From a virus, in the IMG/VR virus record IMGVR_UViG_3300042452_000282, positions 1 to 64,000 of that record: 64,000 nucleotides of DNA, one strand, 5' to 3'. The position numbers and the translations under genes are program-made. The notes beneath the pieces were generated by a model. It was given only the letters and a program-made list of their open reading frames with translations. It ran no database searches and was not told the origin of the DNA. Below are positions 34,280 through 42,416 of the stretch, one piece after another. The stretch's first letter is position 1. Every line of letters starts with the position of its first letter.

Positions 34280-37200
34280 TAACCGCCTCAAGTACAATTC
34301 AGAATTTATTTAAAAAGAATAATTCAATTCAAGTTTCAACGGGCGGAACCATTGAATATAATTTAAATTTAATGATAGATAAAATTGTAGCCAAATCTAA
34401 TGGAACAGATCATGCGCTATCTAATGCATTTAAAAATTTATTTCCAATAGATACAATATACTCAGCTAACAGGCCATTAAGACCAGGAATTAAATATTAT
34501 ATTTATACTTCTCAATTGTCTCCTTACGGAGATCAAACTGATACTCCAAAGAATTCTTTTGAAAGCCCAAGATCTATCGGGATGCCAACCAAGCCAAGAT
34601 TATATTATCCAGGACCAGACTCATCTTATAAATATTGGGTGGGGCCAAAGAATGCTCCCATAAATATAGACATAGAATATTTTGATAATCAAGAAACTCC
34701 TGCTGTAAAACTATTTCCCTGTAACAAAATTATTGCAAGATTTGAAACGGGTCATGATACGCCAACTAGTTGGACAATTACTGCAACTAAATCTGATAAC
34801 ACCACAATATCTGTTACTGGAAGCTCGTCTGATCTGCAAAACGGACAAGCTGCAATATATTATAATGGAACCACTTGGTCAAAAACTCCACCAACTTCTT
34901 ACACAAGTACTCAATCATTTAAAAAAATAAACCTTACTGCTAGTAATTCTAACACTGGTAAATTTATAGGAGTTATCGAGTTTAGTCCTAGATGGGTAAT
35001 AGATATAAGTTCAGACATTCAAAATTTTGATATTGAAAAACAGACAACTATAGATGATGATTCTATTTTGCCAGTCGGAAGCTTAACATCAAATTTATTA
35101 AGCATTAATATAACAAAATTTAATGAGGCGGATAACACAATAACAGAATATAATAGAAACCAGTCCTTTGACTCATCTAAGATATACCTTGACAAAAATG
35201 CAATTGTTGAGCCATATATTGTTGTTAACGATGGAACCAATGATGTTAAAATCCCACAGGGTAAATATTATATGGTAGATTGGTCGTTGTCTGAATTTGG
35301 ATCGGCTTCAATAAGATGCCTTGATTCAAGTAAAATATTACAAGACACTATTGCCCCACTATTATTAGTTGAAGATACTCCAGTAACTGCAATCATAAGA
35401 AGAGTATTAGAGTCAATTGGATTTACAAACTATAATATTAATATTATTGAAAATGACACATCAGTTCCTACGATTAGATATTTTTGGACAAAAGATGGGG
35501 AAACTGTGTGGGAATCATTACAGGCATTATGTAGAGACGCACAGATAAATATGTTTGTAGACAATAATGATACTTTACAAATTTATACAAGAGATTCAAT
35601 ATACAGTCCAACCAGAGTTCAAGATTGGATTTTTACCAATGAAGACATATCGTCTGGGGGATCAGTTTCCTACATACCAAATATTATTAGGTTAAATAAA
35701 AAAGAAAAGGTTGCTGGAAATTCCGTAAAGGTTTTGTGGTCAGCCCCTGGAACCAGTGGATATGTTGCCAATAATGCTGCACCTGTCTGGATATCATCAG
35801 ACGATGCACTAGCAGCTGGAACATTGTCTCAAAATTTAACGGCATCTGAAGCTGACTTTATTTCTCTTAATCTACAAAGCGTTGATCAGCTAATAGATGA
35901 GTATTTAATTGTTCCAGACTTTTCAGGATATCTTTTAATAAATACTGAAATTATAGAATACGAAGGCATTGAATTTTCTTATTATAAACAATCTGATTCT
36001 ACAAGAGCAACAGTAGTAGTTAAAGATTCTTCAGATTTTTGGAAACACTATTCTCTAGCTGTGACAGATGCACAAAATATAAATACCTTTAAGCCAACAG
36101 GAAGGTATAAAATTAAAAAGAGAGGTGCTTTAGGAACAAGCGCCAAGTCACATGAAGTAATTTCTAGTTATGGTGTTCCTACATATGGACCAGTAGACTT
36201 AACTGTAGCCAATGAACCGCCCTTTAAAGGAAGCTTAACCAGCCTATATAATTCTGCCAAGAACTCGTGGGAAGCAAAGGCTCCAAAGATAGGTAAGGCT
36301 TTCTTGCCAATTACAAATTTTGATAAAAGCAAAACTCATTATACTTCTGGAGTAATACCTTTTAATGGAATGAATATTACAAATAAGCCAGGTTGTTTTT
36401 CTATGGGAACCAGAATGTTTTTTGACAATGAGTTTGATACTGGACTTCAAGATTCATATTCAACTGATCAAGTAGGAGGTATTACTGTTTTTGCTGGAGA
36501 TACTGGCAAGAAAGGGTACCACATTATTATTTCCACTACAGCTGGAGCTAAATCTGCAAAAGACATTAAAATTTTAAAAACTAATGTTAGTGGAGTTACT
36601 AGAGAGTTAAAAACATCTCAAACTTCTGCAGCCAGTGAATTCGCTGGAGTCTATGCAGCTCAGTCTTATAATCTAGATGTATTAATAAAGTCCACATATA
36701 ATAGTTCTAATGTATTAATAAAAAACACACTAACTATTTTTATTAATGGATTTAGAATAGATTGTGAAGATGATGATGCGGCAAAGTATGGCCAGCCTCT
36801 GGCTCCTTCAAATAAGGTCGGACTTTTATGTGGTCAAGGAATAGTTTATTATGATTATGTATATGGCATGGACATAAAAGAAAAAGATGCTACTTCAACA
36901 ATGGATTATGCTACTTTAAATTCAAAAGGATCTTATCAGTATAACGGAGTATTTTCAGACGACACAATATCCCTATTGTTTGGCGATTTGATATATAGTT
37001 CAGGAGAAACAAGAGAATCCAGAAACGGAACCCTTGTAGAATTTGGATCAGTTGTAAGACAAATTAAAAAAATAAAAGTCAGATACGACAGTGCAAATCC
37101 AGCAATCCCATTATACTTATCAAGAGGACAAAATAAAAATGTAACAATAATGGCAGATAAACTTCAGCCGTTTACTGCAGAAATGTTAGTTATGAATAAT

Positions 37201-37590
37201 ACTTCTGGAACTGTAAACCTGCATGATGGAGAATATAATACATTTCAAGTTATTGGAACACCAATTATGGATGGCGGAGTCGTTGAATATTCAACAGACA
37301 GCCCAGATAGCAGAGCTAAAAAATATCCAGTACAGTTTGACTCAAACTGGATACAATCTCAAACTGATGCGAAAAGACTAGCTGACTGGATTGTTTCAAC
37401 ACAATTAAATAAAGGAAGAAGTGTTGAGATGGAAGTATTTGGAAATCCACTTATTGAGCCAGGAGATATAATTGGAGTACACTACCCACTTCAAGATTTA
37501 TCTTATACAGATAAAAAATATATTGTTACTGGAGTAAGATTAGGATTTTTAGAGGGGGTTACTACGAGTATTAGCTGTAGAGCTATTTAA
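34276..37590 (+). CDS. tail tip / baseplate hub protein (Tal-like)
   Basis: 1104 residues, ATGA overlap. The middle (RYFWTKDGETVWESLQ, and QINMFVDNNDTLQIY) resembles the hub domains of minor tail proteins in actinophages and Tal-like proteins. Residues 720-880 form a beta-sandwich-like region (GMNITNKPGCFSMGTRMFF). The C-terminus (LADWIVSTQLNKGRSVEMEVF) matches the end of other hub proteins. Likely the central tip protein. No lytic motif is seen. Confidence 0.7.
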   Translation: MITASSTIQNLFKKNNSIQVSTGGTIEYNLNLMIDKIVAKSNGTDHALSNAFKNLFPIDTIYSANRPLRPGIKYYIYTSQLSPYGDQTDTPKNSFESPRSIGMPTKPRLYYPGPDSSYKYWVGPKNAPINIDIEYFDNQETPAVKLFPCNKIIARFETGHDTPTSWTITATKSDNTTISVTGSSSDLQNGQAAIYYNGTTWSKTPPTSYTSTQSFKKINLTASNSNTGKFIGVIEFSPRWVIDISSDIQNFDIEKQTTIDDDSILPVGSLTSNLLSINITKFNEADNTITEYNRNQSFDSSKIYLDKNAIVEPYIVVNDGTNDVKIPQGKYYMVDWSLSEFGSASIRCLDSSKILQDTIAPLLLVEDTPVTAIIRRVLESIGFTNYNINIIENDTSVPTIRYFWTKDGETVWESLQALCRDAQINMFVDNNDTLQIYTRDSIYSPTRVQDWIFTNEDISSGGSVSYIPNIIRLNKKEKVAGNSVKVLWSAPGTSGYVANNAAPVWISSDDALAAGTLSQNLTASEADFISLNLQSVDQLIDEYLIVPDFSGYLLINTEIIEYEGIEFSYYKQSDSTRATVVVKDSSDFWKHYSLAVTDAQNINTFKPTGRYKIKKRGALGTSAKSHEVISSYGVPTYGPVDLTVANEPPFKGSLTSLYNSAKNSWEAKAPKIGKAFLPITNFDKSKTHYTSGVIPFNGMNITNKPGCFSMGTRMFFDNEFDTGLQDSYSTDQVGGITVFAGDTGKKGYHIIISTTAGAKSAKDIKILKTNVSGVTRELKTSQTSAASEFAGVYAAQSYNLDVLIKSTYNSSNVLIKNTLTIFINGFRIDCEDDDAAKYGQPLAPSNKVGLLCGQGIVYYDYVYGMDIKEKDATSTMDYATLNSKGSYQYNGVFSDDTISLLFGDLIYSSGETRESRNGTLVEFGSVVRQIKKIKVRYDSANPAIPLYLSRGQNKNVTIMADKLQPFTAEMLVMNNTSGTVNLHDGEYNTFQVIGTPIMDGGVVEYSTDSPDSRAKKYPVQFDSNWIQSQTDAKRLADWIVSTQLNKGRSVEMEVFGNPLIEPGDIIGVHYPLQDLSYTDKKYIVTGVRLGFLEGVTTSISCRAI

Positions 37591-37598
37591 CACTCAAA

Positions 37599-37607
37599 TG
37601 GTATAAT
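37599..37607 (+). promoter_or_regulatory. extended -10 promoter for leaderless start at 37614
   Basis: TGGTATAAT with the hexamer ending 6 bases before the ATG, and no Shine-Dalgarno. Transcription would begin at the A of the start codon. Confidence 0.55.
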
Positions 37608-37613
37608 AAATAA

Positions 37614-37973
37614 ATGGCAGAAAAAAATAGTGTTCCTGGAATATCAACGCCTATCATAGGTGATGATATTGATAAATACTATTTAAATAAAGTATGGTTG
37701 GCAGATGTTAAGGATGTAACAAGGGCTGGAATCGTTACCCCATTTGGATCTACTGGAGGGGGTAATCCACCTCCACCACCTCCACCACCTCCGCCTCCAA
37801 AAGACAGACCTCAACTAGACGACATTCAAAAGCCAATTAGTCAAGAAATTTATTATGAAAACAATGTTGCAAAAGTAAAGGTCTCTATGAGAATTTATAT
37901 ATCAACAGAAGAACCTGTTAAAAAGTTTCAGGTAAAAAGCACTAAGCCAGTTTCACAGGGGGGAACAGCATGA
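37614..37973 (+). CDS. small tail protein with 11-proline run
   Basis: 119 residues. N-terminal half: STPIIGDDIDKYYLNKVWLA. Then 11 consecutive prolines (codons 37767-37799) and a charged C-terminal beta-like part ending in KFQVKSTKPVS. Polyproline stiff rods often act as spacers; the run would also be a candidate substrate for prolyl hydroxylases. Unknown partner; overlaps the next tail gene by ATGA, so it is a tail component. Polyproline stretches stall ribosomes without EF-P. Confidence 0.7.
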   Translation: MAEKNSVPGISTPIIGDDIDKYYLNKVWLADVKDVTRAGIVTPFGSTGGGNPPPPPPPPPPPKDRPQLDDIQKPISQEIYYENNVAKVKVSMRIYISTEEPVKKFQVKSTKPVSQGGTA

Positions 37974-38827
37974 TAACTAGATTTGGAAAAAGGTTTTTAA
38001 TTGATTATATTGCTGGCAATAGATCCTTCTTTGATAAGGTGTTGTCTGTAGGGATAGCTACAAATTCTGAGTATTCATTAAACGATACAAATTCAAGATT
38101 AGGATTTGAATTCTACAGTGTTCCAGTATTGTTTGGTGGAATAGATGTTGATACATCTACAACCCCATACACATATACAGCAATCTATAGTAGCAAGTTG
38201 CCACCAAATTTGGCGGGTAAGATTAATGAGATAGCATTATATCCTGGTAGAAGAATATCTAATAACTCATATGATAATAGATTTATAACGACATTTGAAT
38301 CCCCATTTGAATGGAGCCCATCTCCTACATTAAATGAAAATGATTATAGGGTAGGAAATAGCTCTTTAGATTTAGATTCAAACGGTACATCTCAACAAGA
38401 ATATGTTGCTATAATTCCAAGCTTTGATATTTCTGGATACAGCAATTTTGACACAATATCATTTTCATATAAGGCAAATGACGCAAATCTTTCTGCAGTT
38501 AAAGTAAGAATGTATAGCTCTGAATCTGATTACTTTGAATTTAATTTCACAGGACATTCTGTTGGATGGAACATAAAAGATGTTGCATTTGCAAATATGA
38601 CAGCCGTTGGCAATCCACAAAGATCATCTATTAGTAAATTAGGAATTGTAATAGTTCCTACTAGCTCAGCAACATCTATCACAGTAGACGGACTTAGGGT
38701 TAATGACGAAGACACTTTTGATCCAGCGTATGGAATGATTGCAAGGTCTAACATAGCTGAAGTAGAAAAGATTGCAGGAAGAGAATTAATTATAGAATAT
38801 AAATTGGATCTAGACTTTGGTGTATAG
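37970..38827 (+). CDS. minor tail protein
   Basis: 285 residues, ATGA overlap. The N-terminal ITRFGKRFLIDYIAGNRSFFDKV and GKINEIALYPGR pattern is known from minor tail proteins of actinophages. The middle has a beta domain (YSNFDTISFSYKANDANLS, then LGIVIVPTSSATSITVDGL) like a carbohydrate-binding jelly-roll. Probably a tail tip or fibre-attachment component. Confidence 0.6.
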   Translation: MITRFGKRFLIDYIAGNRSFFDKVLSVGIATNSEYSLNDTNSRLGFEFYSVPVLFGGIDVDTSTTPYTYTAIYSSKLPPNLAGKINEIALYPGRRISNNSYDNRFITTFESPFEWSPSPTLNENDYRVGNSSLDLDSNGTSQQEYVAIIPSFDISGYSNFDTISFSYKANDANLSAVKVRMYSSESDYFEFNFTGHSVGWNIKDVAFANMTAVGNPQRSSISKLGIVIVPTSSATSITVDGLRVNDEDTFDPAYGMIARSNIAEVEKIAGRELIIEYKLDLDFGV

Positions 38828-38829
38828 CA

Positions 38830-41800
38830 ATGGCTAATTTTTTTGACCTAGATCCCACTCAAACTAAATCTTCTGATGGTAAGTATATTGATTTAGTTTT
38901 TACTGGGTTTGTGCCAGATACGGATTATGGTTTAACTTTTGCCTGGGTTTATGAAGATGCAGAGTTAGGTGTTAGCGGAGAGTCTAGCATATATGATTTT
39001 AAAACAATTCCAGAGCCAGATCTTCCTCCACCATACTTTATAGAAAACAATTTAGATGCAATTGCTGATAAACTTTATGTAACATGGAATGGTAAAGACG
39101 CTACAAACTCTGACTATCCAGAAGGTGTGTTAAAACAAGTTAACATATGGATTAAGGGAGGAGACTTCGGAGAAGAATACGTACAGTTTGGAACTTCTTT
39201 TTCGGCAGCTGGAACAATACAGATATCAGCTACAAAGGTAACTACATACTGCGTAAAGCTACAAGCTGAAGCAAACACTCCAGGAAAACTATCTCCATTT
39301 TCTAATGAATTCTGCATAACATTATTAGAGCAACCAAGCCCTGTCTATGAAGTTAGACATGAATGGGTTAAAAGAGATTTAGTATTATTTTGGAAATTTG
39401 ATGTAAACTTACCTAAGAATGATTTAGCAGATTCGTTTGCAATTTCAATAATGGCTAACAATGAAGATCTTACTAAATATGTAGATGTTGATAAAACTAA
39501 AATTCCACCATTAGAACATAAAGTCGTATTTCCTGAAGGAGATCTAGCAGCAATCTTTGGGCAAGTAACTGCATTCCAAACAGACTACGATGCATTTATT
39601 TATGTAAGAGATAAAAATTTACAAACAAGCACAGTTGTTGGATACGATGTACCTGCTTATGTAGACCCACTAACGCCACCAGTTATTTCAGCAACAAAAG
39701 GCCCTATGTCTTATAATGTTTCATTCACAAATAATTCTGAGTTTGATAGAATATATATAGAGGATAGCACAAACAGTGGGGTTACTTGGGTAGATCAAGG
39801 ATCATCTACTTCAAATCCAGTTTATGTCCCAACCACAAACTCTCTTACTCGTCAAGTGAGGGCAAGATTTTCTAGAGTACGTGGAGGACTTACTGGATAT
39901 AGCAATACAGTTACAGTAACTCCAGATAAAATAGATCCAACAGATGAAACTCCTCCAGCAAATCCAACAAATGTTTCAGCAACAGCATCAGTTGATGAAA
40001 ATGATAAAACTGGATTTAGCCTTCAGGCAACTATATCTTTCACCAAATCAAGTGATCCTGATTGTAGGGGCTATAGAGTAAGGTGGACTACTCAAACTTT
40101 AAATCCTATCTATGAATACGGGTACGTTGACCATCCAGCAACTGGCAACACGGTTTCATTTACTGTTTCAGGATTAATTCCAAACACTACATATTACTAC
40201 CAGGTTGCTTCAGTTGATCAATTCAATAATACACAATCTTACACAACAGCAGGAACTTTTACAGCACAAGATTCTGTTGCCACAGCTGAAGGATCGTTAG
40301 CAAGACTTAAGTCCTATATATCTATTGGCGGTGCTACTGGAGATCAGTTTAAATTTGGTACTGGAATATTAGACTCAATAAATACAAGTATTACAACAAC
40401 GCCTTCTTTAACTGCTGCACCATTAACTGGATACCACGGTATACTTTTAAATAAAACTGGGAACAAGAATAACTTTTGGCTTACAACAGGACAACTAAGG
40501 GTCGGAACAGACACCCAATACATGTATTTCAATGGAACAGATTTATATTTAACTGGTGACATTAATGCTAGGTCTGGAAAAATAAGTGGAAACTTAACAA
40601 TAAATAATGGTGGATCTTTTATTGCTAGAACTGCTGACAATGTTTTAAATAAAGTTACATTAAATCACCTAGGATTATTTGCTTACGATGCAAATGGGGC
40701 AGAAACAACACAAATAATTTCAAATGCCGAAGCCAATGCCCCTACTTTTACAACAGATAGAGCTAAAATAGGAAATTGGACCGTAGCTCCAAATACAATC
40801 TCTTCAAGTAATATAACTTTAACGTCTGGATCAAATGCCTCTGCCACTTCTATTATTGCCACCAATTCTGGATCATATGTTGGAATAAAACCAAGAGCTA
40901 CAGCAGGGTCAGATATTGTTTTATGGGCAGGAACTGTAGAACCACAAGATTTAGTTGCAAACAATGCTGCAAGTGGGCAGGCTGGTTTTCAAGTAAATGC
41001 AGATGGACAATTGTATGCTACAGGCGCAATAATATCTGGAAAGATTACAGTAGAGTCTGGATCTTCTCTTGGTAATTTGTTAAACGATACCTCTAAAATT
41101 TATGCTCAAAATGACGAACCAACTGGCGGTACATATAAAACTGGAGATGCTTGGGTTGATACAAATGATAGTAATAAGCTTTATATATACGATTCTACAA
41201 AGGTTGCGCCTGCAAGTAAATGGGTGTTAGCCCAAGATTCTGCTAGTGCAAAATTAGTGGCAGATTCAAAAAAAATAATAATAAGGGCAACACAGCTTAC
41301 AAGTCCATTAAGACCAAATTATACGCCACCAGCTGGCGTATCTTTTACTGCTGGGGACGCTTGGTATAATACAAGCAACAAAAATAAATTATATATATAT
41401 GACGGAGCATCTTGGAATTTAACTGAAGATCCTGATATAGCCGATGGTGTTGCCGCCAAACTTAGTCTTCAGCAAAGATTGGGATCTGGAGTTGAGTTAG
41501 ACTTACTTAAAAGTTTAATTGTTAATACAGATGGAGCTCATATATATTCTTCATTTGTAGATAATAATAATCAGACTAAGTCAAAGAGCTCTTATGATAA
41601 TAATGCAGATCCTGGATTTTTTATAGGTTGGCACAAACCAGTTGGACAAAATAAAATATGGCCAGCAATGAATATAGGAACTGACACCAGCTATATGAAG
41701 TTTAGTTCTTACAACGGAGTTTTGGAAATAAAAGGAAATATTGTTAATGGGGGAGATTATTGGAATGCTGATGGTTCATTTAGATTAGGCGGAACTGCTG

Positions 41801-42408
41801 GAATAACAAAAGCAGCCAACTCTAATACAATTACTTTAGGCTCTGATACTGTCATACAAGGAAGCATAACAGCAAATTCATTAAATACAACATTTACCGA
41901 TATAGATACTTCTGGAAATCTAACCATTATTAATGGCACAAAGACAACTACAATTTCAAATAATGCCTCTATCTCTATGACAGATACTTCAACTGGATGG
42001 GATGCTGGAGGAGCTATTACTATAAATGCAATAAGGAATATAGGAGCAGGAGGATACGGGAATGAAAACGTATCAGCTACTTTTGGCGCAAATCAAATTC
42101 AGCTAACCAGAAGCGGTGGTAGTCCTAGTGCTACATATCAATCATATATTGCACATGCAGACGAATTGTCTGGTGTTTCTAGAGGAACCTTATTAATTTC
42201 AACTGGCGGATCATCTGGAATTGCTTTAAAGCCTGGAGTTTCTTCGTCTCAAGTTCAAATTTTAGGGAGACTTAATCCAGTATTTGGTATAATGCCTACA
42301 TACATACAAGGTGCAACATCTTGGAATTCAACATCAATTAGAAATATTACAGTAAGTAGTTCAGCGCCATCTGGTGGTTCTGAAGGCGATATATGGATAC
42401 AGATATAG
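38830..42408 (+). CDS. long tail fibre protein with fibronectin-type III domain
   Basis: 1192 residues. A fibronectin type III domain stands at about 370-485 (PPANPTNVSATASV ... YYYQVASVDQF); earlier regions are also Ig- or FN-like (YNVSFTNNSEFDRIYIEDS). A Gly/Ser-rich part contains two copies of a GDAW.(D/N)T..(S/K)NKLYIYD motif around 770-880. The C-terminal stretch (TGWDAGGAITINAIRNIG) looks like a trimeric fibre tip. Likely host-contact fibre. Fibres of this kind vary fast. Confidence 0.78.
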   Translation: MANFFDLDPTQTKSSDGKYIDLVFTGFVPDTDYGLTFAWVYEDAELGVSGESSIYDFKTIPEPDLPPPYFIENNLDAIADKLYVTWNGKDATNSDYPEGVLKQVNIWIKGGDFGEEYVQFGTSFSAAGTIQISATKVTTYCVKLQAEANTPGKLSPFSNEFCITLLEQPSPVYEVRHEWVKRDLVLFWKFDVNLPKNDLADSFAISIMANNEDLTKYVDVDKTKIPPLEHKVVFPEGDLAAIFGQVTAFQTDYDAFIYVRDKNLQTSTVVGYDVPAYVDPLTPPVISATKGPMSYNVSFTNNSEFDRIYIEDSTNSGVTWVDQGSSTSNPVYVPTTNSLTRQVRARFSRVRGGLTGYSNTVTVTPDKIDPTDETPPANPTNVSATASVDENDKTGFSLQATISFTKSSDPDCRGYRVRWTTQTLNPIYEYGYVDHPATGNTVSFTVSGLIPNTTYYYQVASVDQFNNTQSYTTAGTFTAQDSVATAEGSLARLKSYISIGGATGDQFKFGTGILDSINTSITTTPSLTAAPLTGYHGILLNKTGNKNNFWLTTGQLRVGTDTQYMYFNGTDLYLTGDINARSGKISGNLTINNGGSFIARTADNVLNKVTLNHLGLFAYDANGAETTQIISNAEANAPTFTTDRAKIGNWTVAPNTISSSNITLTSGSNASATSIIATNSGSYVGIKPRATAGSDIVLWAGTVEPQDLVANNAASGQAGFQVNADGQLYATGAIISGKITVESGSSLGNLLNDTSKIYAQNDEPTGGTYKTGDAWVDTNDSNKLYIYDSTKVAPASKWVLAQDSASAKLVADSKKIIIRATQLTSPLRPNYTPPAGVSFTAGDAWYNTSNKNKLYIYDGASWNLTEDPDIADGVAAKLSLQQRLGSGVELDLLKSLIVNTDGAHIYSSFVDNNNQTKSKSSYDNNADPGFFIGWHKPVGQNKIWPAMNIGTDTSYMKFSSYNGVLEIKGNIVNGGDYWNADGSFRLGGTAGITKAANSNTITLGSDTVIQGSITANSLNTTFTDIDTSGNLTIINGTKTTTISNNASISMTDTSTGWDAGGAITINAIRNIGAGGYGNENVSATFGANQIQLTRSGGSPSATYQSYIAHADELSGVSRGTLLISTGGSSGIALKPGVSSSQVQILGRLNPVFGIMPTYIQGATSWNSTSIRNITVSSSAPSGGSEGDIWIQI

Positions 42409-42416
42409 GATAAGTA

